Part shown: positions 11,211-22,620 of the stretch, piece after piece
How positions within the stretch are numbered: position 1 is the stretch's first letter
Layout: each line of letters opens with the position of its first letter
Source of the DNA: Przewalskia tangutica
Taxonomy: Eukaryota > Streptophyta > Magnoliopsida > Solanales > Solanaceae
DNA: 64,000 bases
NCBI GenBank assembly: GCA_029844215.1
Contig: CM056724.1
Span: 82,975,093-83,039,092, forward strand
Reading direction: 5' to 3'
Made by a program: the position numbers and the translations under genes
The notes under the pieces: model-generated
The model's input: only the letters and a program-made list of their open reading frames with translations
What the model was told of the DNA's origin: nothing
The model's database searches: none

Positions 11211-12276
11211 CTACCCTAGTGCAAGACAAGGTCTTCCAACACTTAGAAAAAATCACAACATTGTTGTTCTTGCTAGAAGCTCTCGGGTTTGCACATATTG
11301 CCACAAGAAAAATTTGTAGTTTTGATCCATTGTTCACAAGACTTAAACCCAATGTCCCTAAGGGTATTGTAAGGATATCTCAATAGAAAGATTTTGGAAA
11401 AACGGCGTTTTCACGTTAGTCGGAAGGCGGAAACTTAAGGAGTTCTTCAACTTTAAAATTGGAACTTGAAGATGGGTTCTTCATAGGCTTCTAAGGAGTG
11501 CTTGGAGCGGATTGGAACATAAGGAAAGGAGCTAAGAATTTTCTAAGGAACGACTTTGAATCTTGGAAATTTTAAGGGCTTGTAAAGGTATAATTCTTGT
11601 CGTTTTAGCAATTAAGGTTTACTTATCATTGTAGCTATGGATATTAGCAAGCATGAGTTATATATTATGAGGTTTGATAAGTGTTTTGGCTATTAGAACC
11701 CTAATCCGAAAACTAGCATGTTTAGCCTTAAAATTACAATTCAAGTCGATTATTAGTTTAAGTCGTCGCATGTTATAGAAAGAAGGAAATTGTAGTTGTT
11801 GAAGTTGTTTATGACTATATAACATGTTAGACCTTAGAACTTGGAATTGGAAAAGGATTGGAAAAGACTTTGAATTGTTGGTTATGTTGTTGGCCGAGAA
11901 TGACTTGAATATGGAACTCGCCATTATTAATTGTGGGGCGAGAATTTTACGTATTGTAAGGCGTGTAATCCCCTTTGTTTGGTTGTTGTTTTGAGCCTTA
12001 AATGTGGCATGTTGGTTATTGTATTCGGCCTTGAAAAAGGTGGCAAAGTGAGTAGAAACAAAGGAAGTGCTGCCCGATTTTCCATAGAATTAGAGACAGT
12101 ATACTTAGTATTATTCTACGTTTGAGACTAGAAGTTGATAGTCTTGTTGTGACCATTATACGTTGACACTTCTACGTACGGCGTATTCGGCTTAGCTTGT
12201 GGATTTAGCCGAAAAGGTATGTGAACTATCTCCTCTTCTAGCATGATTCCTTAAGATAAAGAAAGTATGTCCTACT

Positions 12277-12281
12277 CCTTA
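12277..12281 (+). repeat. Target-site duplication CCTTA (left of element A)
   Basis: Repeated at 21324-21328. The empty site in the other LTR of B reads CTACTCCTTAAATGATCC (27084-27101), confirming a 5-bp duplication on insertion. Confidence 0.95.
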
Positions 12282-12805
12282 TGTTACACCCCGTAGTTCC
12301 AAAGTATATATGTGAGGACATACGTACAAGAATACATTAAATTTGAGAGGAAGAAAAGATGTGATTTTTCGACGGAAAAGTTTCCGGATTTTGTGTAGGA
12401 AAAAGGTTCGTTAATGGGAATTGGATTCCCGGATTCGGTATTCGGACTTTTTGGAACATTTGAGAATTATGGAATTTTATTCTTTCCGGAATTGGTCACG
12501 TAGGGCCCACAAGAGGAATTTACGGTTTTGTGGGGCCCACTTTATTTTCGGATTTTTTGCATTACGGATATTTTCGGAAGATGAAATATTTTGGACCAAT
12601 AGGAGGGCGACATGTGTCACTCCTAGGTGGCAAGGTTGGACGAAATTGTTGGACATGTTGAAAGCGTTTTTGGCATGAAAAAGGCTTAAAACATTTGGTC
12701 AAAAGTCTTGCAAGATATTTGTGTAGTAGATAGATAAGTGGGATCCACACACACATGGCTCAATATAGACCACACACTTGCTTCAATCCTAGCCCTTGAA
12801 TGTCC

Positions 12806-12813
12806 TATAAATA
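12806..12813 (+). promoter_or_regulatory. TATA box of LTR A (5' copy)
   Basis: TATAAATA followed by CCCCCTTAAG, a textbook plant TATA context. Transcription would start about 30 nt downstream, near 12840. This places most of the LTR downstream of the promoter. Confidence 0.75.
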
Positions 12814-14471
12814 CCCCCTTAAGTTGCAAGACTTCTTCATCCACACTTGAGAAATTCCAAGGCAAAAATACTCCCTCCCTTTGTAGTAGTTCTCGTCCAA
12901 ACACCCCTCTCCCTTAACCAAACTTTGTCCAAAAATTCTTAAAGTCTTAAGTGTTCTTCCTTATTGTATTAGGAAGATTAGTAACCAAAGGTTAGAAAAG
13001 ATTTCACACCCTTAGCCTAAATACACCCCCTTGGCCGAGAGTTGCCTGAGTTTAGCCTAAGTGTACTTCACTTTTTGGAGTTGAAGTGTTTAAGAGAAGT
13101 TATTAGAAACTTCTAAGGGTTGCTTGGAGCGGTTTGGAGCGTACAGATTAGGAGCTAAACGTTGCTCAGGATCGACATATAATCTTGGATAATTTTGGGC
13201 TTATCGAGGTAATGATCTTTATCCCCCTATTGTAATTGGAAATTACATGTTGTAGTAATGTATAGTTGAGTATACTATATATAGAATGGATATTAAAGAA
13301 GAGAATTGAACTGTAATTACATAGGACTGTATTTACAGTAGACTTGTAGTATTCCTGTGAAGTAGAATTGAGCAGCGTCAGGTTAGGCGTGTAATCCTCG
13401 AGTTGTTGGCACAGTAGCGGACCTTGATAGGGAGAGATTTATGTGATAGCGGGGAGGTCTTTGCGAATTTTCCGTAGAAATATTCTACGAAGAGAATTAG
13501 AAGTTAATAGGCGTTTTATGGCCATTATAGGTGGAAGTACTACGAGTAGCGTATTCTACTTGAAGGGTGGAAAAGGCTAGCAAGGTTGTAGTACTTGGAG
13601 CATTTTGCTAATTGTCGATAATCGTCGCGAGGTATGTGAACCTCTTCCTATATTTTCTAGCATGATATGTTGTGCTCTATGTAGTACGGTGAGCGCATGT
13701 GTTAAATGAATTTGGTTGGTTTAAAACATAAAGTGTTATAACGACTTTATGGGAAGTTGGTTATAACAGCTTTATGTGGGCAAAGAAATGATTTGTGGTT
13801 TTTAAAAGATAAAAGACTGGATGTGAATTAATAAGGACTTGGGTTGTGTTAAAAAGTTGTGAAACCGTTTTAATGAGAAATGGGTAATTGGGTTTTAAAA
13901 GGAATAATGTTATATTGATTTCGGAAATGAGAACAAGTATCGAACAAACCACTGCAGCGTTAATAAAGGAAAATGTATTGACTAATTAATTATTATTAAA
14001 ACTAGTAGAAACCTCCATCTGCATAGAAGCTAAGATAAGACAAAATTGTATGACATTTTCTAGATCATGACTGCTTTAATAAGATTGTTATAAACAAGAA
14101 TAACCTACTCACACATAAGGCATATGCTACTCAAATTTTTTTAAAAGAGAATTATGTTATTAAGTGATTAAGGCTATGAACTACGAAACCTTTCGAAAAT
14201 AAGAGACTTGAGTATTTGAAATTAGGCAAACTTGAACTTTTGAAAAAGAAGGTTGTTACTTGTCTTTAAAAAGGGGAAACTATTTTGGTTTACTTAAGAT
14301 AATAGTTACTCTGTTTTGGATACTACGAGTGTTGGTATCAGGTGACTTCTTGTGAAAGAATGGATATTTGTAAGGGAATTGAAGTATGGTAATTTGCTAG
14401 TGCTTGCTTGTGATAGCCTTGTTGTGTGAAAAGTTGTATTCCTATGCTTCCGCGTCTCTCGATGGAGGGCC

Positions 14472-15200
14472 GGTATATTGTTATTGTTGTTACATGGGCG
14501 TATACGCAGATGAAGAATTAGGGGCATGCGACCCGTGCGGGTTAATCACGGTATATTATTATTGTTGTTACATGGACATATGCGCAGATGAAGAATTAGG
14601 GGCATGCGGCCCGTCTGGCGGGTTAATCACCGGTATATTGTTATTGTTGTTACATGGACATATGCGCACCGATGAAGAATTAGGGGCATGCGGCGTCTGA
14701 CGGGTTAATCACGGTATATTGTTATTGTTGTTACATGGACATATGCGCGCGATGAAGAATTAGGGGCATGCGGCCATCGGCGGGTTAATCACCGGTATAT
14801 TGTTATTGTTGTTACATGGACATATACCGCGATGAAGAATTAGGGGCATGCGGCCCGTCTGGCGGGTTAATCACGGTATATTGTTATTATTGTTACATGG
14901 ACATATACGCACCGTCTGAGCACTCGGCATGTGGCGTGCGGCGGGGTTGATTACCCGATATATTGTTATTGTTGTTACATGGACATATCTGCGCGTCTGA
15001 AGTCGGGCATGTGGCCCATCTGGCGAGTTGATTACGATATATTGTTATTGTTGTTACATGGACATATACGCCGTCACGAAATTAGGGGCATGTGGCGTGC
15101 GGCAGGTTGATTACGATATATTGTTATTGTTGTTACATGGACATGCTGCACCGATGAAGAATTAGGGCATGTGGCGTCTGGCGAGGTTGATTACCAGGTA
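14472..15200 (+). repeat. ~80-bp tandem array in LTR A, nine to ten units
   Basis: Units start with GTATATTGTTATTGTTGTTA, followed by CATGGACATAT, GATGAAGAATTAGGGGCATG and GGGTTAATCAC. Starts fall at about 14472, 14550, 14632, 14713, 14795, 14876, 14958, 15037 and 15116. A repetitive open frame runs through part of it but is broken between units and between the LTR copies, so I do not call it a gene. Confidence 0.9.
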
Positions 15201-16048
15201 TCATTGTGCATCTGGACATGTCTACACCGATGGAGAATTCGGGCGTGTGGCGTAATCTGGGCATGATTGATATTGTGGGCGTGAGACCGCGGTTATATTT
15301 GAGTGATGACTTTGAGGCGTGAGTCCTGCTTTGACATATTTGCTTTTATGTCGTGAATCGTAGTTTGGTTGTCATACATGTCTCTGTTTTAGTTATTTGT
15401 TATGATTTCGTTCTGATATTTTGATTTCACATACTTGGTACATGTTGTCTTGACCTCGCCGAGGCTGCGTTCATCCGCGAGTAGAGGACACGATTGTTGA
15501 TCCTCGCCACGGGATCACGATTCAGCGTTTTGGGAAGCTCCGTTTCTCGGAGGCTTATCTTTAGTATAGTCCCTGCCGTTGTAGAGTACTTACATTCGGG
15601 GTATGGCGGGACCTGTCCGTCATTGTTGTTATAACACTCTTGAAGTGCAGTAATCTTGTTGTGGCGGGGTTGTAAAGGTTATGCTATTCAATTTATGTAT
15701 ATATGCAAAAGGCAACCGTTTTGGTTGGCCTGTTCTATTATCATATCTCTTGTTTCATGTTTAAGTTTTTATTTCCGCTTATTTTCTCTGATGTTGTATC
15801 ACTAGGGTGCAGGGTAAGACACGATCCACGGGCGAGTGGTCGTGACAAAAGTGGTATCGAGCGATTAATCCTCGGAAAGTGTCTGACCGTGTCTAGTAGA
15901 GTCTTGATTATCGGTGTGTTGTACACCACATCTATAATCGTGGAGGCTACAGGATATTTAGGATTGGTTTCCATTCTTCTCACTCGAGATCGTGCCTTAG
16001 AGGCGTGTTATAAGTTGGACTCCTCTGGCGTATTCTTATGTACGGGTT

Positions 16049-16705
16049 ATGCCTCGGCGAAGACAACCGAGGGCTAGATGGGCAAGGCGGCGAGGAGCCG
16101 CTAGTAGGATACTGAGAGAATGCAGGCGCATGCGATCATTAGCGAGATAGTGCTTGACGGCGAGTTTTGCGGCGCCGCCCGGCCCAGCGAGTTTAGGCGG
16201 CGGCATTTCTACGAGGCCACGATACAGGTCTCGGTTCCATGACCGAGGCGAGGATATGAGTTAGAAGGAGATGGCGATTACTAGCTAAGTCGTGGCGAGA
16301 AATGAGGCGGACGAGGCCGGTGGTTCCAGCGGTACGATGATTCACCTAGATCCGATGATGCGAGACTTCCGGATTTCTTGAGTTGCGATTCGCGAGTTCT
16401 ATGGATAGAGGCGAGGATGATCCTCGAGTGTCGTGCTAGTTTGAGAAGATTGTTATACTTGCGGTCGTCGGGGCCGTATGATGGGAGGATGTCCAAGTAG
16501 GAGGATACAAGAGGATGACTCGACTCACGGTCGATTCGGGTTCGATTGTTGGGAGAAGGGTGTTAGTCAGATGAGGTCACCCCTACCTCGTTGTGGCCGT
16601 TGTAATAGACTCCATTATGGGGAGTGTCGTCTTGCTTGGCGAACTTATGCTTGCGGCCAGCGGGGCCATTTGGTGAGAGTTTGTCAGGCAGGTATACAGA
16701 TGTAG
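16049..16705 (+). pseudogene. gag: gag remnant with zinc knuckle, element A
   Basis: Starts at the ATG of 16049 (MPRRR, a basic start as in related gag proteins) and is broken by several frameshifts. The capsid core domain seen in D (50762-51050) is absent. The C-terminal part is readable at 16571-16705. It has a Cys-Cys-His-Cys-like block (CGRCNRLHYGEC), then the nucleocapsid zinc knuckle ending ACGQRGHLVRVC, in which the first Cys of CX2CX4HX4C is replaced (TYAC). Gag would bind RNA in virus-like particles. This remnant cannot encode a working protein as sequenced, although some breaks may be sequence errors. Confidence 0.75.
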
Positions 16706-17166
16706 AGACTCGACGCCGGGATCGGTGGCTGGTTCATCGCCTTATATAGCTAGGCGCCCTGCAGGGCAGGATTATGATTAGAGCGACAAAGGGAAAGTGA
16801 GGCAGTAGTTGCAGAGATATCTTTAGCCCTTAAGAGACTTATTATGTTGTTATGGTAGATACATGTGGAGTGCTATGTACGGATAACATTGTGTTAAGTG
16901 TGAATTAGAAAACATGGGTAGTTGAAAAGGGTAAGTCTGGAGATGAGAAAATTTTGAACCTTAGAATTTATAACAGTTGAGACCTTAGATGTAAAGCCGT
17001 CTTGAGTAAAAGACTTTACGGTTAATCTTTGTCAGAGTACTTTGTGTACGTGGATTATTTGTGTGATAATTCCATGGGTAGTTTGAGATAGAAGTGGTAG
17101 CTTTCATGACGTGAATTAGTAAGATTGTTCCGGATCGGGGAACGAGAGAGTTTGGCGCGATAATAG

Positions 17167-17200
17167 GTCGGGTTGAGTCCAGGTCGCGGGTCAACCCGAC
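17167..17200. other. Perfect 10-bp inverted repeat in the shared internal module (A)
   Basis: GTCGGGTTGA and TCAACCCGAC with a 14-nt loop. 8-bp versions occur at 30124-30153 (C) and 38912-38940 (E), with degenerate versions in B and G. Confidence 0.8.
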
Positions 17201-17717
17201 CGAGAATGAGGTGGGGTCGGTTGAGGTAGTCCGCGGTGGTAGGGTCATGAGGGTGCTAGGCCCAAGTTTAGGTAACCATCGCACGAGTTCGCGGATGTGT
17301 TCGACTAGAATCAGATCGTGAAGGCCGGGAATGGCCTTGAAGGAATTTGAGGCTAGTAAGATGACCAAGTTTGGAGGTAGTGACTCCCAGGTTTTGGAAA
17401 CTGAAGTGATGACTGAAGTGTGGTACGTGTACTAGAAAGAGTTCGGGTGTTCGAGAAGTGTACGACGAGTAAGGAAAGAAGTGAACATGTGTTAAGGGGG
17501 ATAAAAGTGATCATTTTTGTGAAGTAAAGGTGCGAAGAGAGTATCCTTGGGCCAGGAATGGGAGTTAGTGTTGTTTTACATCTTAGAGGTGTTTCCTCGT
17601 TGGCTTGGATTTGAGTTTTTCGCGTATGTTATATTATGGCCATTGGTGGCATAATTGGTTTCGTAAGTATAATGGTGAAGACTATACCGGCGCACGTATG
17701 TTTTGAGACTTAGAAGG

Positions 17718-17736
17718 AACATTCGGGACGAATGTT
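17718..17736. other. Terminal hairpin of element A
   Basis: AACATTCG, loop GGA, CGAATGTT, 3-4 nt upstream of the polypurine tract. See also M, B and E. Confidence 0.85.
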
Positions 17737-17739
17737 TCT

Positions 17740-17752
17740 AAGGGGGGAAGAA
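17740..17752 (+). other. Polypurine tract of element A
   Basis: AAGGGGGGAAGAA immediately before the 3' LTR start. Confidence 0.9.
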
Positions 17753-18277
17753 TGTTACACCCCGTAGTTCCAAAGTATATATGTGAGGACATACGTACGA
17801 GAATACGGCATTAAATTTGAGAGGAAGAAAAGATGTGATTTTTCGACGGAAAAGTTTCCGGATTTTGTGTAGGAAAAAGGTTCGTTAATGGGAATTGGAT
17901 TCCCGGATTCGGTATTCGGACTTTTTGGAACATTTGAGAATTATGGAATTTTATTCTTTCCGGAATTGGTCACGTAGGGCCCACAAAAGGAATTTACGGT
18001 TTTGTGGGGCCCACTTTATTTCAGTTTTTGGCATTACGGATATTTTCGGAAGATGAAATATTTTGGACCAATAGGAGGGAGACATGTGTCACCCCGAGGT
18101 GGCAAGGTTGGACGAAATTGTTGGACATGTTGAAAACGTTTTTGGCATGAAAAAGGCTTAAAACATTTGGTCAAAAGTCTTGCAAGATATTTGTGTAGTA
18201 GATAGATAAGTGGGACCCACACACACATGGCTCAATCTAGACCACACACTTGCTTCAATCCTAGCCCTTGAATGTCC

Positions 18278-18285
18278 TATAAATA
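18278..18285 (+). promoter_or_regulatory. TATA box of LTR A (3' copy)
   Basis: TATAAATA, same context as 12806. This copy could drive outward transcription into B. Confidence 0.7.
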
Positions 18286-19930
18286 CCCCCCTTAAGTTGC
18301 AAGACTTCTTCATCCACACTTGAGAAATTCCAAGGCAAAAATACTCCCTCCCTTTGTAGTAGTTCTCATCCAAACACCCCTCTCCCTTAACCAAAATTTG
18401 TCCAAAAATTCTTAAAGTCTTAAGTGTTCTTCCTTAGTGTATTAGGAAGATTAGTAACCAAAGGTTAGAAAATATTTCACACCCTTAGCCTAAATACACC
18501 CCCTTGGCCGAGAGTTGCCACAAGTTTAGCCTAAGTGTACTTCACTTTTTGGAGTTGAAGTGTTTAAGAGAAGTTATTAGAAACTTCTAAGGGTTGCTTG
18601 GAGCGTACAGATTAGGAGCTAAACGTTGCTCAGGATCGACATATAATCTTGGATAATTTTGGGCTTATCGAGGTAATGATCTTTATCCCCCTATTGTAAT
18701 TGGAAATTACATGTTGTAGTAATGTATAGTTGAGTATACTATATATAGAATGGATATTAAAGAAGAGAATTGAACTGTAATTACATAGGTTTGTATTCTG
18801 ATGAGACTTGTAGTATTCTGTGAAGTAGAATTGAGCGCGTTCGGTTAGGCGTGTAATCCACGAGTTGTTGGCACAGTAGCGGGCCTTGATAGAGGAGGAT
18901 ATTTATGTGATAGCGGGGAGGTCTTTGCGAATTTTCCGTAGAAATATTCTACGAAGAGAACTAGAAGTTAATAGGCGTTTTATGGACATTATAGGTGGAA
19001 GTACTACGAGTAGCGTATTCTACTTGAAGGGTGGAAAAGGCTAGCAAGGTTGTAGTACTTGGAGCATTTTGCTAATTATCGATAATCGTCGCGAGGTATG
19101 TGAACCTCTTCCTATCTTTTCTAGCATGATATGTTGTGAACTATGTAGTACGATAGACGTATTAAATGGATTTGGTTGGTTTAAAACATAAAGTGTTATA
19201 ACGACTTTATGGGAAGTTGGTTATAACAACTTTATGTGGGCAAAGAAATGGTTTGTGATTTTTAAAAGATAAAAGACTGGATGTGAATTAATAAGGACTT
19301 GGGTTGTGTTAAAAAGTTGTGAAACCGTTTTAATGAGAAATGGGTAATTGGGTTTTAAAAGGAATAATGTTATATTGATTTCGGAAATGAGAACAAGTAT
19401 CGAACAAACCACTGCAGCATTAATAAAGGAAAATGTATTGACTAATTAATTATTATTAAAACCAGTAGAAACCTCCATCTGCATAGAAACTAAGATAAGA
19501 CAAAATTGTATTACATTTTCTAGATCATGGCTGCTTTAATAAGATTGTTATAAACAAGAATAACCTACTCACACATAAGGCATATGTTACTCAAATTGTT
19601 TTAAAAGAGAATTATGTTATTAAGTGATTAAGGCTATGAACTACGAAACCTTTCGAAAATAAGAGACTTGAGTATTTGAAATTAGGCAAAATTGAACTTT
19701 TGAAAAAGAAGGTTGTTACTTGTCTTTAAAAAGGGGAAACTATTTTGGTTTACTTAAGATAATAGTTACTCTGTTTTGGATACTACGAGTGTTGATATCA
19801 GGTGACTTCTTGTGAAAGAATGGATATTTGTAAGGGAATTGAAGTATGGTAATTTGCTTGTGCTTGCTTGTGATAGCCTTGTTGTGTGAAAAGTTGTATT
19901 CCTATGCTACCGCGTCTCTCGATGGAGGGC

Positions 19931-20680
19931 CGGTATATTGTTATTGTTGTTACATGGACATATACGCAGATGAAGAATTAGGGGCATGCGGCCGTCGCGG
20001 GGTTATCACGGTATATTGTTATTGTTGTTACATGGACATATACGCGCAGATGAAGAATTAGGGGCATGCGGCCCGTGTGGCGAGTTAATCACCGGTATAT
20101 TGTTATTGTTGTTACATGGACATATGCATGCAGATGAAGAATTAGGGGTATGCGGCCGTCTGGCGGGTTAATCACGGTATATTGTTATTGTTGTTACATG
20201 GACATATACGCACCGATGAAGAATTAGGGGCATGCGGCACGTCTGGCGGGTTAATCACCCGATATATTGTTATTGTTGTTACATGGACATATACGCGCGA
20301 TGAAGAATTAGGAGGCATGCGGCGTCTGGCGAGTTAATCACCGGTATATTGTTATTGTTGTTACATGGACATATACGCACCGTCTGCAGTGCAGGCATGT
20401 GGCGTGCGGCGGGGTTTATTACCCGATATATTGTTATTGTTGTTACATGGACATATACGCGTCTGAGAATTTCGGCATGTGGCGTCTGGCGAGGTTGATT
20501 ACGATATATATTGTTATTGTTACATGGACATATACGCCGTCACGCAGTCGGGGCATGTGGCCGTCGGCGAGGTTGATTACGATATATTGTTATTGTTGTT
20601 ACATGGACATATCTGCACCGATGAAGAATTAGGGGCATGTGGCATCTGGCGGGTTGATTACCCAGATATCTTTATTGCAT
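19931..20680 (+). repeat. ~80-bp tandem array in LTR A (3' copy), about nine to ten units
   Basis: Same unit as 14472-15200, with starts near 19931, 20010, 20095, 20177, 20260, 20343, 20427, 20504 and 20582. The overlapping open frames are shadows of the repeat. Confidence 0.9.
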
Positions 20681-21323
20681 CCTGGGCGATCTATCTGGAT
20701 GGAGAATTCGGGCGTGTGGCGTGATGCGGACATGATCGATATTGTGGCGTGAGACCCTTGGTTATATTTGAGTGATGACTTTGAGGCGTGAGTCCTCGCT
20801 TTGACATATCGCTTTTATGTCGTGGCGTAGTTTGGTTGTCATACATGTCTCTGTTTATTTAGATGTTATGATTTCGTTCTGATATTTTCAGTTTCACATA
20901 CTTGGTACATGTTGTCAGACCTCGCCGAGGCTGCGTTCATGCCGCAGTAGAGGACACGATTGTTGATCCTCGCTCATAGGATCACGATTCAGCGTTTTGG
21001 GAAGCTCCGTTTCTCGGAGGCTTATTTTAGTATAGTCCCTGCCGTTGTAGTACTTACATTCGAGGGTATGGCGGGCCCTGTCCGTCATTGTTGTTATAAC
21101 ACTCTTAGAAGTGCATGAATCTTGTTGTGGGCAGGGTTGTAAAGGTTGTAACTGTTCAATTTATGTATATATGCAAGAAGGCAACCGTTTTGGTTGGCCT
21201 GTTCTATTATCATATCTCTTGTTTCATGTTTAAGTTTTTATTTCCGCTGATTTTCTCTGATGTTGTATCACTAGGGTGCCCGGGGTAAGGCACCAGTCAC
21301 GGGCCCGGGGTCGGGTCGTGACA

Positions 21324-21328
21324 CCTTA
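21324..21328 (+). repeat. Target-site duplication CCTTA (right of element A)
   Basis: Pairs with 12277-12281. Confidence 0.95.
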
Positions 21329-22067
21329 CATGATCCATTTCTTAGTTGTATTTGGATTGCCTAAAATAGAATTCGTTCTATGTACTCCCTTGATTGTACT
21401 TTGATGTTTAAATTGTAAGTTGTATAATCCATTTCCTTAGTGAAGTTGGATTCTTAAAAGTGAAAGTATTTTACTTAAAGTACATAGAGTCTTGAAAAGG
21501 AAGTGGATTCCAAACCTTTTGGCTAGTGCCTTAGTTCCAAAACCTAAGGGTTGTTGTAATGACTTTAGGGGAGTTAAAGGAGTGATTTTATTAATTGTTT
21601 TAAGAGAGGAGAAATGACATGATTTAAGAGAAGTAACTTGTTTTAAAGGTGTGAGTTACTTGAGGTTTAAAAGTAGAAGAAACTTGTTTTCTAAATATTA
21701 AGAGACTTGAAGTATTTTGAAAGTTAAGAAACTTGATTTGTAAGTATGTGATACTTGGTTTTAAGTATAAGTCTCTTGGTTATATAAAGGAATGAATATG
21801 TCTAAAACCATAAAGGGTTATAACGGCTTTATGGGAAGTTGGTTATAACGGTTTTATGGAAGGTTAAGAAAGTTGTCTATTTTGATTATTAGGCATAAGT
21901 TGCCTATATTGTGAAAATTTGAAGTTACTTGATTTCAAGCTTTGAAATGAGTTTTCTAAAAGTGTAGTAACTTACTTTGAAAAATAGACACACCTTGATA
22001 CTACGGGTGTTAGTATCTTGGGGTTTTACATAAAAATGAGTCTTTTGAAAACAATGTACGTACGTAG

Positions 22068-22205
22068 TACTTTGGCTTGTTTAATTGAGAATTATTCTAT
22101 GTGTGCCTTGATAAGTACTTTGGCTTGTTTAATTGAGAATTATTCTATGTGTGCCTTGATAAGTACCTTGACTTGTTTAATTGAGAATTATTCTATAAGT
22201 GCCTT
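22068..22205 (+). repeat. 48-bp tandem repeat, three units (LTR B, 5' copy)
   Basis: Unit TACTTTGGCTTGTTTAATTG...GTGCCTTGATAAG, starts 22068, 22116 and 22164. The 65-codon open frame through it is repeat-derived. Confidence 0.9.
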
Positions 22206-22620
22206 GAGTTTATAAAATGAAAGTCTATAGATTTTATGAACTTGCCTATGTGTGCTGGTGATAGCCTTTGAGTGCAAGTATTATGTTTTATTACGTTGCC
22301 GCGACTCTCGGTTGGAGGGTCGGCTGTCTTGTTGTGAGTTTACTTGGACGTACCGATAGTGATGTGGGATTCAACGGGTATGCTTCCATTATTTGTGTTA
22401 CTCCTTGGACATGCTTATGCGATGTGGGATTCCGGGGCATGTGACCAGGAGGCGGGTTAGATTCCCGGATTTAATAATGTCATGTTAGTGTCTTAAGTAA
22501 ACCAAAATGAGAGTGTATATGAATAAGACTAATAAGAAGTTAGGGGGATTTCTTAACTTGCTTACTTATAGTGTGACAAGCCGGTAGTGCTTATGTTATG
22601 TATGATGGCCAGTTGAGGTA

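Larger units (their letters stand above)
10717..12281 (+). repeat. 5' LTR of element B, first part
   Basis: Starts TGTTACACCCCGTAAGTCC and matches 25539-27095 nearly base for base. Interrupted after CCTTA by element A. The conserved hairpin near 11945 has lost two bases here (TTAC...CGTGTAA). Confidence 0.9.
12282..15847 (+). repeat. 5' LTR of element A
   Basis: Begins TGTTACACCCCGTAGTTCC and ends GTCGTGACA. Contains a TATA box at 12806, a conserved GTTATAACGACTTTATGGG double motif near 13735-13775, a CTCCATCTGCATAG block near 14013 and an 82-bp array. Open frames inside it are array or AT-rich shadows. Confidence 0.92.
15848..17752 (+). mobile_element. Internal region of element A
   Basis: Starts with the primer-binding segment (GTGGTATCGAGC at 15851, lacking the A of TATCAGAGC), then the gag remnant to 16705. 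After that comes non-coding sequence with the module shared by B, C, E and G (about 16978-17345) and the terminal hairpin and polypurine tract. I see nothing coding between 16706 and 17717. Confidence 0.85.
12282..21323 (+). mobile_element. Non-autonomous Ty3/gypsy element A, complete
   Basis: LTRs of 3566 bp (12282-15847) and 3571 bp (17753-21323) flank an internal region of only 1905 bp. Ends are TGTTACACC and CGTGACA, with TSD CCTTA. The interior has a primer-binding site (damaged in this copy), a broken gag with zinc knuckle, a shared non-coding module, a hairpin and a clean polypurine tract. All pol enzymes are absent. The gag start (16230-16420) resembles that of element D (50460-50620), which points to D-type elements as the source of proteins. 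It inserted after B. Confidence 0.93.
17753..21323 (+). repeat. 3' LTR of element A
   Basis: Nearly identical to 12282-15847. Differences cluster at CAG/CCAG motifs and in the array. It ends with the fuller reading CACCAGTCACGGGCCCGGGG, where the 5' copy has CACGATCCACGGGCGAG. Confidence 0.92.

Noticed and set aside
14404..14700. Repeat-protein-like frame in LTR A
   Set aside because: Translation of the ~80-bp array. Unit lengths vary and the frame breaks between the two LTRs.
22018..22215. 65-codon frame with a repeated LACLIENYSMCALIST unit
   Set aside because: Direct translation of the 48-bp array (16 codons per unit stay in phase automatically). No start context or conservation outside the repeat.
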